DNA of 64,000 nucleotides from VAZQ01 sp035693615 (GCA_035693615.1 DASSGH010000009.1:1-64000); one strand, 5' to 3'. Numbered from the stretch's first letter, positions 18,124 to 27,220 are shown. Translations and numbers: made by a program. The notes: generated from the letters alone by a model not told the origin.

Positions 18124-19542
18124 TCATGCTTTGCGTCCGGCGAGCAGCGGCCGCACGTCGCTCAGTCTTCCCGTCACCGCCGCCGCAGCGACCATGGCCG
18201 GAGACATCAAATGCGTGCGTGCGAGCGGTCCTTGCCGCCCGCGGAAATTGCGGTTGGTGGTCGAGGCGCAGCGTTCCCGCGGCGGCACCACATCGCCGTT
18301 GATCCCGACGCACATGGAGCAGCCGGACTCGCCCCATTCGAGGCCGGCGTCACGGAAGATGCGGTCGAGTCCTTCCTGTTCGGCCTGACGCTTGACGGCG
18401 GACGAGCCGGCCGACACCAGGCCGGGAACCTTGCTCACCCGCCCTGCCAGGACCGCGGCTGCCGCGCGCAAGTCCTCGATGCGCGCATTGGTGCAGGAGC
18501 CGATGAAGATGCGGTCGATGGCAATATTGGTGAGCCTGGTGCCCGGCATGAGCCCCATGTAGTCGAGCGCCTCACGCAGATATTTCGCGCGCGCCGCGTC
18601 CGGCTCGCGCGCGGGATCGGGCACGCTGCCGTCGATCGGCAGCGCGTCCTGTGGGCTCGTGCCCCAGGTGACGATGGGCGCGATGTCGGCGGCCGTGAGC
18701 GCGACCTCGCGGTCGAATTGCGCGCCGGCGTCCGTCGCGAGCGCCGACCAGGCCGCAAGCGCCGCATCCCATGCGGCGCCCTTGGGCGCAAAGGGCCGGC
18801 CTTTCACATAGTCCAAGGTCGTTTGGTCAGGCGGGATCATGCCGCTGCGCGCGCCGGCCTCGATCGACATGTTGCAGAGCGTGAGCCGTCCCTCCATGGA
18901 CAGCGCGCGGATGGCGGAGCCGGCGAACTCGATGGCGTGGCCTGTCGCGCCGTCGGCGCTGAAGCGCGCGATCGTGGCAAGTGCGATGTCTTTGGCGGCG
19001 ACACCGGGAGCGAGCGTGCCGTCGACGGTGATGCGCATGCGCTTCGGCTTGCGCTGCCACAGCGTCTGCGTCATCAGCACGTGGGCGACCTCGGAGGCGC
19101 CGATGCCGAAGGCGTAGGCGCCGAGCGCCCCATGGGTCGAGGTGTGGCTGTCGCCGCACACCACGAGCAGGCCGGGGAGCGTGAGGCCTTGCTCGGGCCC
19201 GACCACGTGCACGATTCCTTGCCGCGGGTCCTCGAGCCCGAACAGCGCGATCCCGTGCTCGGCGGTGTTGTCCTCGAGCGTGCGCACCATGCGCGCGATG
19301 TCGGGATTGTCGATGTGGCGCCGGGAGCCGCGCGTCGGCACGTAGTGATCGGCGACGCCGAAGGTCAGGCCCGGCTCGGCCACGTGCGCGCCGCGCGCCT
19401 TGAGTTGGCCGAAGGCGTTGAACGACCCCTCGTGCACGTAATGGCGGTCGACCCACAGCAGCGCCTCGCCGTCCTCGCGACGCGCGATTTCGTGGGCCGC
19501 CCACAGCTTATCGAACAGGGTCGCAGGCGCGTTCATGCGCAT
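18124..19542 (-). CDS. leuC: 3-isopropylmalate dehydratase large subunit
   Basis: This aconitase-family subunit (472 residues) carries the 4Fe-4S cluster of isopropylmalate isomerase. Cluster ligands are Cys350 ('IGSCTNARIEDL'), Cys408 and Cys411 ('GCSMCVGINGD'), close to E. coli LeuC 347/407/410. The substrate loop 'CGDSHTSTHGALGAYAFGIG' is intact. The start is the ATG at 19542 or two codons later at 19536; neither has a strong Shine-Dalgarno. leuB and leuA are not in the window. It diverges from the Liv operon across a 96-bp gap. Confidence 0.97.
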   Translation of the reverse strand: MRMNAPATLFDKLWAAHEIARREDGEALLWVDRHYVHEGSFNAFGQLKARGAHVAEPGLTFGVADHYVPTRGSRRHIDNPDIARMVRTLEDNTAEHGIALFGLEDPRQGIVHVVGPEQGLTLPGLLVVCGDSHTSTHGALGAYAFGIGASEVAHVLMTQTLWQRKPKRMRITVDGTLAPGVAAKDIALATIARFSADGATGHAIEFAGSAIRALSMEGRLTLCNMSIEAGARSGMIPPDQTTLDYVKGRPFAPKGAAWDAALAAWSALATDAGAQFDREVALTAADIAPIVTWGTSPQDALPIDGSVPDPAREPDAARAKYLREALDYMGLMPGTRLTNIAIDRIFIGSCTNARIEDLRAAAAVLAGRVSKVPGLVSAGSSAVKRQAEQEGLDRIFRDAGLEWGESGCSMCVGINGDVVPPRERCASTTNRNFRGRQGPLARTHLMSPAMVAAAAVTGRLSDVRPLLAGRKA

Positions 19543-19638
19543 CGAGAGGATTAAACGCCGCCGCGCGCGAAACGCAATATGGAAGGCCCGGTCGGTCGAT
19601 GTTAGGCTATCGAGCGGATCTCGGATTGGAGGGTTGTA

Positions 19639-20877
19639 ATGTCGTATCGGTCAGCACAGCTCACGCGCCGCCGTCTGCTGCAAACGACGGCGACGGGCGC
19701 CGCGGTTGCGGCCGCCGGCCTAGTCGATGCGCCGGCGCTCCTTCGCGCGCAGGGCGCTGCGGTTAAGCTCGGCGTGCTGCATCCGGTTTCGGGCGCGCTC
19801 TCCTATTCGGGCCAGCAGGGCCGCCTCGGTGCGACGCTCGCGATCGAGGACGTGAATGCGGCCGGCGGCATCAAGGCGCTGGGCGGCGCCAAGTTCGAGG
19901 CGGTGCTCGGCGACGCGCAGTCGACGCCCGAGGGCGGCAATGCCGAGGTCGAGAAGATGAATTCAGCGGGAGTGGCGGCGATCGTCGGCGGCTATGCCAG
20001 CTCGATCTGCCTTACCGCGAGCCAAACCGCCGCCCGCTATGATCTGCCCTACCTGGTCGACGTCGGCGTCGCCGACAACATCGTCACGCGCGGCCTCAAG
20101 AATACGTTCCGGTTCGGGCCCGGCTTCGGAGTTATCGCCAAGACCGCGCTCGACAACCTCGTCACCATCAACGAGGCGGCCGGCAAGCCGGCGAAAACCG
20201 TGCTGATCGTCCACGAGGACTCCTTGTTCGGATCGGGGCTCGCCAAGCTTCTCAACACGCAACTGCCGGACCGCGGCTTTGAGGTGCTCGACACCATCCC
20301 GCATCCGACGCCGACCCGCGATTTCAACAACGTGGTCCTGAAGATCAAGGCGCAAAATCCGGACCTCGTGATTCCGGCAAACTACTACAACGAATACGTG
20401 CTGCTCGCCCGCACGATGCAGCAACAGCGCGTGCGGCAAAAGGGCGTCTACTCGGTCCTCGGCGGCGCGGCATCCTCCTACAAGTTCGTCAAGGAATTCC
20501 CCGAAGCCGCGCAATACATCATGGACTGCAATCACTGGTTCGATCCGCGCAATCCCAAGGCGCTGGCGCTCAGGAAGCGCGTCGAGGAGAAGGGCCAGTT
20601 CTACACCTACGAAGTGTTCATGAACTACTCCTGCGTCCTGCTGCTCGCCGACGCGCTTGAGCGCGCCGCAAGCGCGGAGCGCGCCAAGGTCATCGCGGCG
20701 TTGGAAAGCTCGACGTTTTCCGGCCATCTGATGCCCTACGGGCCGACCAAGTTCGTCAACGGGCAAAATCAGGGCGCCGCACCGGTCAACACCCAGGTGC
20801 TCGGCAACGACATTCAGGTGATCTTCCCGCAGACGTTCGCCACGGCGAAGCCGGTATTCCCCATGCCACCGGCCTGA
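19639..20877 (+). CDS. Branched-chain amino acid-type ABC substrate-binding protein
   Basis: This periplasmic receptor (Peripla_BP_6 type, 412 residues) belongs to the importer encoded just downstream. The leader 'LTRRRLLQTTATGAAVAAAG' has a Tat-like twin arginine, and the ATG follows GGAGGG. Mature motifs are 'VKLGVLHPVSGALSYSGQQG', 'INEAAGKPAKTVLIVHEDSLFG' and 'YTYEVFMNYSCVLLLADALERA'. The ligand need not be an amino acid: such receptors also bind amides, aromatic acids or urea. The adjacent lyase and cyclic amidohydrolase genes suggest a non-standard substrate. Confidence 0.93.
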   Translation: MSYRSAQLTRRRLLQTTATGAAVAAAGLVDAPALLRAQGAAVKLGVLHPVSGALSYSGQQGRLGATLAIEDVNAAGGIKALGGAKFEAVLGDAQSTPEGGNAEVEKMNSAGVAAIVGGYASSICLTASQTAARYDLPYLVDVGVADNIVTRGLKNTFRFGPGFGVIAKTALDNLVTINEAAGKPAKTVLIVHEDSLFGSGLAKLLNTQLPDRGFEVLDTIPHPTPTRDFNNVVLKIKAQNPDLVIPANYYNEYVLLARTMQQQRVRQKGVYSVLGGAASSYKFVKEFPEAAQYIMDCNHWFDPRNPKALALRKRVEEKGQFYTYEVFMNYSCVLLLADALERAASAERAKVIAALESSTFSGHLMPYGPTKFVNGQNQGAAPVNTQVLGNDIQVIFPQTFATAKPVFPMPPA

Positions 20878-20924
20878 GCGGTCTCAAGACGGCGGCGGGC
20901 GCCGCCGTCACCTCCGGCTCGCCG

Positions 20925-21797
20925 ATGCTGTCGCCGATCATTCTCGTTCCCGCCGTCCTCAACGGACTTTTGACCGGGGCGGTGTATGGGCTGGTCGCGC
21001 TCGGGCTGACGCTGATCTACGGCGTCCTGCACATCATCAATTTCGCGCATGGCGCGCTTCTCACCGCCGCCATGTTCGCGGCGTTCTTCGCCCACCGGCT
21101 GCTCGGGCTCGATCCCTACCTTGCGGCGCTCGGGCTCACGCCGCTGTTCTTTGCGCTGGGTTATGGCCTGCAGCGCTTCGTCATCGGCCCCGCCGCTCAT
21201 GGCGAGGATCGCAACATTCTGCTGGTGACGCTCGCGCTCGCGGTGGTGATCGAGAATGCGCTGCTCTACGGCTTCGGCGCGGATACCCGGACGCTCAATC
21301 TCGCGTATGCGTTCGACGTCGTCGACGTCGGCGTCGCCTTCCTTGCGCTGCCGCGCGTCATAGCCTTCGGCGTCGTGTTGGCGGTCGCGCTCGTGCTCTG
21401 GCTCATTCTCGCCTTGACCGACACCGGCAAGGCCATCCGGGCGGTGGCGAAGGAGAAGCTCGGCGCCGAGCTCTCCGGTATCGACGTCGCCCACATCTAT
21501 GCCGTCACCTTCGGGCTCGGCACCGCCTGCCTCGCGATCGCCGCCTGCCTGCTGATCCCGACCTATTACGTCAATCCGCACATCGGCAACGGCTTCGTCC
21601 TCGTCGCCTTCACCATCGTCGTGCTCGGCGGCATGGGCTCGGTGACGGGCGCGCTCATCGGCGGCCTGTTCGTCGGGGTGGTGGAGAGCCTTTGCGGGCT
21701 TTATCTCGGGGAGTCGCTCGGGCAGATCGGCATTTTCATCATGTTCATCCTGGTGCTGCTGTTGCGCCCGAGCGGCCTGTTCGGAGAGCGGGCATGA
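20925..21797 (+). CDS. livH: ABC importer permease, LivH type
   Basis: This inner-membrane permease (290 residues, about eight hydrophobic segments) opens with the LivH signature 'LNGLLTGAVYGLVALGLTLIYGVLHIINFAHGAL' near residues 8-41. The EAA-like cytoplasmic region and the final 'LVLLLRPSGLFGERA' are standard. Its TGA overlaps the livM ATG (ATGA). It starts 47 bp after the receptor gene; no strong Shine-Dalgarno is visible. It forms the channel with LivM. Confidence 0.95.
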   Translation: MLSPIILVPAVLNGLLTGAVYGLVALGLTLIYGVLHIINFAHGALLTAAMFAAFFAHRLLGLDPYLAALGLTPLFFALGYGLQRFVIGPAAHGEDRNILLVTLALAVVIENALLYGFGADTRTLNLAYAFDVVDVGVAFLALPRVIAFGVVLAVALVLWLILALTDTGKAIRAVAKEKLGAELSGIDVAHIYAVTFGLGTACLAIAACLLIPTYYVNPHIGNGFVLVAFTIVVLGGMGSVTGALIGGLFVGVVESLCGLYLGESLGQIGIFIMFILVLLLRPSGLFGERA

Positions 21798-22783
21798 AGC
21801 GGGCCTCGCTCGCGCACTTAGGCGTCGTCGTCGCCGTCCTCGCGGCGGTGCCGTTGCTCACAGCTTCGAATGTCGTGCTCAATTTTCTGGTTGTGGCGTT
21901 GCTGATCGCGCTGGTGGGGCAGGGCTGGAACGTGCTCGGCGGGTATGGCGGGCAGTTTTCCTTCGGGCATGCGGCTTTCTTCGGCACCGGCGCCTACGTC
22001 AGCGCCATCCTGCAAACGCGCTACGGCATCAATGCTTGGCTCGCATTCGCGCTCGGCATCGCCGGCGGTGCGCTCGTCGGCGCCCTAATCGGCGCGTTGA
22101 CCTTCCGGTCCGGCTTGAAGGGCTCGTATTTCGCCCTGGTCACCCTTGCCTTTGCCGAGGTGCTGCGCATTCTCGCGAGCGTGGCGCCCATCACCGGCGC
22201 CGGCGTCGGTATCCTAATCACGCTCGACCTGCGGCCGCAGGCGTTCCAATTCCAGAGCCGCGCGCCGTTTTACTGGATCATTCTTGCGCTGCTTGCCGTC
22301 TCGTTCCTCATCGTGCGGCTGATCGAGCAGAGCCGGTTCGGCGCCTGGCTCGTCGCCGTGCGCGAGAACGAGGAGGCGGCCAAAGCGGTCGGCGTCAATA
22401 CGCGGCGGGTCAAGCTGGCTGCAATGACGATCTCCGCCGCCATCACCGCCGCCGGCGGAGCTTTCTATGCCCAGTATTTTCTTTTCGTCGACTCCGGCAT
22501 TGCTTACGGGCCGTGGATTTCCATTGAGGCTCTGCTCGCCCCTATTGTCGGCGGGATCGGCACCGCGTTCGGACCGCTACTTGGTGCGTTGGTCGTCAAG
22601 ATGCTCGGGGAATTGACCAAGCTCGTCACCGGCGACGCGCCCGGGCTCGACCTCGTCATCTACGGCGGCGTGCTCATCCTCATCGTCGCGTTCGCACCGC
22701 AAGGCATCGCGGGGCTGATCGCTGACCTACGCTTGCGCTTCGCCCGCTTGCGGCGGCGCCTGCCGGAGCGCGCGCATGGCTGA
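21794..22783 (+). CDS. livM: ABC importer permease, LivM type
   Basis: This is the second permease (329 residues) of the heterodimeric channel. From the ATG at 21794 (overlapping the livH stop by four bases) it shows multiple hydrophobic segments and the LivM signature 'LLIALVGQGWNVLGGYGGQFSFGHAAFFGTGAYVSAIL' near 32-69, plus 'RLIEQSRFGAWLVAVRENEEAAKAVGVNTRRVKL', the coupling helix that contacts the ATPase. It overlaps livG by eight bases. Confidence 0.95.
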   Translation: MKRASLAHLGVVVAVLAAVPLLTASNVVLNFLVVALLIALVGQGWNVLGGYGGQFSFGHAAFFGTGAYVSAILQTRYGINAWLAFALGIAGGALVGALIGALTFRSGLKGSYFALVTLAFAEVLRILASVAPITGAGVGILITLDLRPQAFQFQSRAPFYWIILALLAVSFLIVRLIEQSRFGAWLVAVRENEEAAKAVGVNTRRVKLAAMTISAAITAAGGAFYAQYFLFVDSGIAYGPWISIEALLAPIVGGIGTAFGPLLGALVVKMLGELTKLVTGDAPGLDLVIYGGVLILIVAFAPQGIAGLIADLRLRFARLRRRLPERAHG

Positions 22784-23534
22784 GCCGTTGCTTCGCCTCG
22801 AGCGCGTTTGCAAACGCTTCGACGGCCTGCTCGCCGTCGACAACGCTTCGTTCGCCGTTGAGGCCGGCCGGATCAGCGCGCTCATCGGCCCCAACGGTGC
22901 CGGCAAAACGACTTTGTTCTCCATCATCAGCGGATTCCTGACGCCCAGCGAAGGCCATATCTTTCACGGCGGCGCCGAGATTACCGGCATCCCGCCGTAT
23001 CTCCTGGCGCGGCGAGGCATCGTGCGCACATTCCAGGTCGCGCAGCCGTTCGCCGGGCTAACGGTGCACGAGAACATCGCCATTGGTGCGCATCTGTGGC
23101 GCCGCGCGCGTGCCGACGCGCTCGCGGCCGCCGCGGAGGTTGCAAGCGCGGTCGGGCTCGGCGATCTCCTCGGCCGGCCGGCCGCGAGCCTCACCATCGC
23201 CGGCCGCAAGCGGCTGGAGCTCGGGCGCGCGCTCGCGGCGAGGCCGGAGCTGCTTCTGCTGGATGAGGTGCTCGCCGGGCTCAATCCGAGCGAGGTTGCC
23301 GCCATGGTGCCGATCATCCGCGCGCTGGCCGAGCGCGGCATAACGATCCTGATGATCGAGCACGTGATGCAGGCGGTGATGCGGCTTGCAGAACACGTTT
23401 TCGTGCTGGCGCAGGGCCGCATCATCGCTGAAGGCACGCCGCAGGCCGTGGTGGATGATGCGGCCGTGATCGAGGCCTACCTCGGCCATGGCGCGGCCGC
23501 GCGGCTGTCCGCCGCGGGAGCCGCGCATGTCTGA
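22776..23534 (+). CDS. livG: ABC importer ATPase, LivG type
   Basis: This is one of two ATPases of the importer (252 residues). Walker A is 'GPNGAGKTT' (38-46), Walker B 'LLLLDEVLAGLNP', and the switch His is in 'MIEHVMQAVM'. The signature motif reads 'LTIAGRKRLELGRAL' instead of the usual LSGGQ or LSYGQ, as in some LivG proteins. The C-terminal 'VIEAYLGH' is the family ending. The ATG lies inside the livM 3' end and the livF ATG lies inside this gene, so the four genes are translationally coupled. Confidence 0.95.
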   Translation: MAEPLLRLERVCKRFDGLLAVDNASFAVEAGRISALIGPNGAGKTTLFSIISGFLTPSEGHIFHGGAEITGIPPYLLARRGIVRTFQVAQPFAGLTVHENIAIGAHLWRRARADALAAAAEVASAVGLGDLLGRPAASLTIAGRKRLELGRALAARPELLLLDEVLAGLNPSEVAAMVPIIRALAERGITILMIEHVMQAVMRLAEHVFVLAQGRIIAEGTPQAVVDDAAVIEAYLGHGAAARLSAAGAAHV

Positions 23535-24240
23535 GGCACTGCTCGCGGTCAACGGGCTTGCCGTCGGCTACGGCGCGAGCGAAGTGCTGCGCGGCATCGA
23601 TCTCGAGGTCGCCGCGGGCGAGATCGTTGCCGTGCTCGGCTCGAATGGAGCGGGAAAGTCGACGCTCAACCGCACGATCTCCGGCGTGCTGCGCGCGACG
23701 CGCGGCTCCATCCGCTTCGCCGGCCACGCCATCGAACGCGAGAAGCCGGCGATGATCGTTGCGCGCGGGCTCATCCACGTGCCCGAGGCGCGGTGCGTGT
23801 TTCCCAACCTCTCCGTAGAGGAAAATCTCGATCTCGGGAGCTACCGGCGCGGACGTGTACACCGGGAGAGGAACCGCGCGCGTGTATTTGCGATCTTTCC
23901 CCGCCTCGCCGAGCGCCGCTCCCAGCGTGCCGGCACGCTGTCGGGCGGCGAGCAGCAGATGTTGGCGATCGGCCGCGGATTGATGGCCGAGCCGCAATTG
24001 CTCATTCTCGACGAGCCGTCGCTCGGCCTGTCGCCGCGCCTAGTCGAGGAATTGTTCGCGCTGGTCCAGCGCATCAACGCCGAAGGCATCGCGCTCCTCC
24101 TGGTCGAGCAGAACGTGGTGCAGTGTCTCGAGGTGGCGCGCCGCGCCTATGTCCTGGAAGGCGGCACGTTCGTGCTACATGGAAACGCGGCCGAGATCCG
24201 CGACGACCCCAACCTCAAACGCGCCTACCTCGGACTATGA
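23527..24240 (+). CDS. livF: ABC importer ATPase, LivF type
   Basis: This is the second ATPase (237 residues from the ATG at 23527). Walker A is 'GSNGAGKST' (38-46), the signature 'LSGGEQQMLAIGRGLM', Walker B 'LLILDEPSLGLSP', and 'LVEQNV' holds the switch region. Its last eight codons and the T of the stop form a 25-bp sequence that recurs exactly at 24739-24763, just before the next metabolic gene. The present stop (TGA, 24238-24240) starts at the last base of the repeat, so the 3' end may have been rebuilt by an insertion. Confidence 0.95.
   Translation: MSEALLAVNGLAVGYGASEVLRGIDLEVAAGEIVAVLGSNGAGKSTLNRTISGVLRATRGSIRFAGHAIEREKPAMIVARGLIHVPEARCVFPNLSVEENLDLGSYRRGRVHRERNRARVFAIFPRLAERRSQRAGTLSGGEQQMLAIGRGLMAEPQLLILDEPSLGLSPRLVEELFALVQRINAEGIALLLVEQNVVQCLEVARRAYVLEGGTFVLHGNAAEIRDDPNLKRAYLGL
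24214..24238 (+). repeat. 25-bp direct repeat, copy 1 (3' end of livF)
   Basis: This starts 'CTCAAACGCGCCTACC' and ends 'GGACTAT', and is identical to 24739-24763. The two copies are 525 bp apart and in the same orientation. Copy 1 is the coding end of livF, starting exactly on a codon boundary. Confidence 0.95.
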
Positions 24241-24294
24241 CGGGGGTAGCGGGTGATGCGATGGCAGATCGCCTCAGTAAGGGGGAACGCAATA

Positions 24295-24513
24295 TCAACC
24301 CATGTAGCCGATCGCGACGACGATGTACGAAGCGACCAGCATTCCGATTCCCGCGCTCACAAGCAGGATGACCCCTACGACGATGTAATGCAGGTCGCTC
24401 GGACTCTTATGCTGATAGCGCCGGCGCGTCCAAGCTCGCGCGATCCAGGCCGCCACCCCCAGCGCCAGGAGGATTGTCCCCGCGTAAATCAAGGAAACAA
24501 CCATGAAGCTCAT
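24295..24513 (-). CDS. Small two-helix membrane protein inside the inserted segment
   Basis: This is 72 residues from the ATG at 24513; an ATG at 24561 would add 16 residues. It has two strong hydrophobic segments, 'MSFMVVSLIYAGTILLALGVAAWIA' and 'IVVGVILLVSAGIGMLVASYIVVAIGY', separated by a basic loop ('RRRYQHKSP'). It is the only plausible gene in the 525-bp segment between the two 25-bp repeats and runs antisense to its neighbours. I do not recognise a family. The pattern (two helices, basic loop) fits small envelope proteins. Confidence 0.5.
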   Translation of the reverse strand: MSFMVVSLIYAGTILLALGVAAWIARAWTRRRYQHKSPSDLHYIVVGVILLVSAGIGMLVASYIVVAIGYMG

Positions 24514-24738
24514 GTTCCACAGCCGCGCGGCTAGAGTCGGGCATCGCCCAGGTGGATGCAACCTAGTTGACCCTGGAGGCCGAGTGCGAGATTACCCTTC
24601 ATCATAGCGGGCAATCGGAGCGGCGCGGACATGCCGAAACGGCCATTTTTCCACGATTCATCTGGACTTCACCAATACAGGAACCGCAGCCAGCAACTTA
24701 ATTCTTTTCCGTATCGCGATGACATTTCTGCCTCGAAA

Positions 24739-24763
24739 CTCAAACGCGCCTACCTCGGACTAT
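24739..24763 (+). repeat. 25-bp direct repeat, copy 2 (before the lyase gene)
   Basis: This is an exact copy of the livF 3' end. Read in the livF frame it continues 'CTATCATCATGG...' through a few codons to a TGA at 24778-24780, which overlaps the start (24768) of the next gene by 13 bases. That is the kind of coupled overlap seen between all other genes of this operon. The copy therefore looks like the original livF end, displaced by the 525-bp segment. Confidence 0.9.
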
Positions 24764-24767
24764 CATC

Positions 24768-25694
24768 ATGGCTGACGTGACCAACCTGCCCGCCCGGCTT
24801 GGGCGCAAGCCGATCGTGGTCGCTCCGGGCGTCTACGATGCGTTCACCGCCTTGCTCGCCGAACGCAGCGGCTTCGCCACGCTTTACGTCTCCGGTGCGG
24901 CGATTTCGTATACGCGGCTCGGTAGGCCCGACATCGGTCTCGTGAGCATGAGCGAGGTCGTCGAGACCGTCGGCACGATCCGCGACCGTGTCAACGCTGA
25001 TCTGATCGTCGATGCTGACACGGGCTACGGCAACGCGCTCAATGTGGCGCGTACCATGCGGCTGTTCGAGCGCGCCGGGGCGAGCGCGATCCAACTCGAG
25101 GACCAGGATTTTCCCAAGCGCTGCGGCCATCTCGATGGCAAGGTCCTCATCCCGCCGGCCGAGATGGCGGCAAAGATCAAGGCCGCGGTCGATGCGCGTC
25201 GCTCGCGCGAGACGCTGGTGATCGCGCGCACCGACGCGATCGCGGTCGAAGGCTTCGAGCGCGCCGTCGAGCGCGCCGCGCTCTACCGCGACGCCGGCGC
25301 CGACGTGCTGTTCGTCGAGGCGCCGCAGACGCGCGCGGAGCTCGAGCGCATCCCGCGCGCGCTCGGCAACGCGCCGCTGATGGCGAATATGGTCGAGGGC
25401 GGCAAGACCCCGCCGTTGCCGGCAGCGGAACTCGAGGCGATGGGGTTCGCCCTCGTCATCTTTCCTGGCGGGATCGTGCGAGCATTTGCGCGCTTGGCGA
25501 GCGAGTATTACGCCTCGCTCGCCGCATCCGGCACATCCGAGCCGTTCCGTTCCCGCATGCTCGATTTCGCTGCCCTGAATGATCTGATCGGAACGCCGGA
25601 GATGCTCGCGCTCGGCAAACGCTACGACAGTTCCGCGCGCGCATCGCCCGGCAAGCGCGGCACGCGTGTTGAAAGCGCACGGCCCGAGTCTTGA
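24768..25694 (+). CDS. Isocitrate lyase / PEP mutase superfamily lyase
   Basis: This Mg-dependent (beta/alpha)8 enzyme (308 residues) cleaves or rearranges a C-C or C-P bond next to a carboxylate. 'KRCGH' (117-121) holds the catalytic Cys of methylisocitrate and dimethylmalate lyases; the metal-site Asp residues are Asp82 and Asp84 ('IVDADTGYG'). Its size fits PrpB-like enzymes (about 295), but the prp genes are absent, so 2-methylisocitrate is not assured. The start codon has no Shine-Dalgarno, consistent with former translational coupling to livF. A dihydropyrimidinase-like gene follows after 59 bp. Confidence 0.9.
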   Translation: MADVTNLPARLGRKPIVVAPGVYDAFTALLAERSGFATLYVSGAAISYTRLGRPDIGLVSMSEVVETVGTIRDRVNADLIVDADTGYGNALNVARTMRLFERAGASAIQLEDQDFPKRCGHLDGKVLIPPAEMAAKIKAAVDARRSRETLVIARTDAIAVEGFERAVERAALYRDAGADVLFVEAPQTRAELERIPRALGNAPLMANMVEGGKTPPLPAAELEAMGFALVIFPGGIVRAFARLASEYYASLAASGTSEPFRSRMLDFAALNDLIGTPEMLALGKRYDSSARASPGKRGTRVESARPES

Positions 25695-25753
25695 TCTTTC
25701 ACTTCGGTCCAATGCATGTCGTGTGAATTGGAAACGGGTTAAGCGGGACGCCA

Positions 25754-27220
25754 ATGGAAAAATTCTACGATCTCGTCATCAAGAACGCCCGCGTGGTGCG
25801 CCCCAACAGGACGTCCGTCGATTGTCTCGACATCGCCATCAAGGACGGAAAAGTCGCGCGTCTGTCACCGGATATCGAGGCGGAACAGGCGAAAGAGGTT
25901 TTCGATGCCAAGAATCTTCTCGCCTTTCCTGGCTGCGTCGACGCCCACATGCATATCGGCATTTATGCGCCGCTCGCCCAGGACGCGGTTTCGGAGAGCA
26001 AGGCGGCGGCGATGGGCGGCGTGACGTCGAGCCTGAACTACATACGCACGGGGCATTACTATCTCAACCGCGGCGGTCCATACCGCGACTTCATGCCGGA
26101 AGTGCTCAAGCAATCCGAGGGACGATTCTGGGTCGACTACGGCTATCACATTGCCCCGATCGAGGCCGCGCATATCGACGAAATGGAGCATCTCGTCCTC
26201 GACCATGGCGTCACATCGTTCAAGATTTTCATGTTTTATGGAGGATATGGGCTGCACGGACGTTCCACCCATCAGAACGAATTTCTCATGCTTGGTCCGG
26301 AGGACCGCTATGACATCGCGCATTTCGAGTTCATCATGCGCTCCGCGCAGCGCTTGATGGCGGAATATCCCGACCTTGCCGGCTACATCAGCGTCAGCCT
26401 TCATTGCGAGATTGCCGAGATCCTCAACGCCTACACCAAACTGGTCGAGAGCGATGGCACATTGACCGGCCTGCATGCCTACAGCGCCGCGCGGCCGCCG
26501 CATTCCGAAGGGCTTGCCATCTGGGTTGCCTCCTATCTCGCCAACGAAACCAATTGCCTGAACGTCAATCTCCTGCACCTGAGCTCGCGCAAGGCGATCG
26601 AAGCGGCATGGACCATGCAAGAGGTGTTTCCGCACATCGCCTTCCGCCGGGAAGTGACGGTAGGCCATCTGCTGCTGGACGCCGATTGCGCGTGCGCCGT
26701 CCACGCAAAGGTCAATCCGCCGATCCGCCCCCGGCCGGACGTGGAGGCGTTATGGCAGGCGGTGCTCGAGCGTAAGGTCGACTGGATCGTGAGCGACCAT
26801 GCCTGCTGCTCGGCCGAACAGAAATGGTCAAAAGAGGATCCGACCAATATCTGGCTGGCGAAGGCGGGATTCGGCGGCACCGAATATCTGCTCTCGGGCG
26901 TGCTGAGCGAAGGCAGTAAGCGCGGCATGTCTTACAATCACATGGCCGAGCTTCTGAGCTTCAAGCCGGCGCAACGGTTCGGCTTGCTCAGCAAGGGCGA
27001 CATCGCCCCTGGTTACGATGCCGACATCGCGCTCGTCGACCCGCATGAGAGCTTCGTCGTTCGTGCCGCCGACTCCAAATCCGACCAGGGCTATTCACCC
27101 TTCGAGGGGCTCGAGCTCGCCGGTCGGGTGAAGACCACGTTCTTGCGCGGCGTTGCGGTGTTCCATCACGGAAACGTCACCGCGCCGGCGCGTGGTAGAT
27201 ACCTGCGCCGGCCGCAGTGA
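25754..27220 (+). CDS. Dihydropyrimidinase / hydantoinase-type cyclic amidohydrolase
   Basis: This amidohydrolase (488 residues) hydrolyses a cyclic amide (dihydropyrimidine, hydantoin or related ring). The binuclear metal site is readable: 'DAHMH' (His65, His67), the lysine that becomes carbamylated (Lys157 in 'TSFKIFMFYGGYG'), 'SLHCE', 'LHLSS' and the Asp of 'VSDHACC'. The C-terminal 'GDIAPGYDADIALVDP' is typical. Located after a Liv-type importer and a lyase, it may open a ring imported by that system. Other D-hydantoinase pathway genes (carbamoylase, racemase) are not adjacent. Confidence 0.9.
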   Translation: MEKFYDLVIKNARVVRPNRTSVDCLDIAIKDGKVARLSPDIEAEQAKEVFDAKNLLAFPGCVDAHMHIGIYAPLAQDAVSESKAAAMGGVTSSLNYIRTGHYYLNRGGPYRDFMPEVLKQSEGRFWVDYGYHIAPIEAAHIDEMEHLVLDHGVTSFKIFMFYGGYGLHGRSTHQNEFLMLGPEDRYDIAHFEFIMRSAQRLMAEYPDLAGYISVSLHCEIAEILNAYTKLVESDGTLTGLHAYSAARPPHSEGLAIWVASYLANETNCLNVNLLHLSSRKAIEAAWTMQEVFPHIAFRREVTVGHLLLDADCACAVHAKVNPPIRPRPDVEALWQAVLERKVDWIVSDHACCSAEQKWSKEDPTNIWLAKAGFGGTEYLLSGVLSEGSKRGMSYNHMAELLSFKPAQRFGLLSKGDIAPGYDADIALVDPHESFVVRAADSKSDQGYSPFEGLELAGRVKTTFLRGVAVFHHGNVTAPARGRYLRRPQ

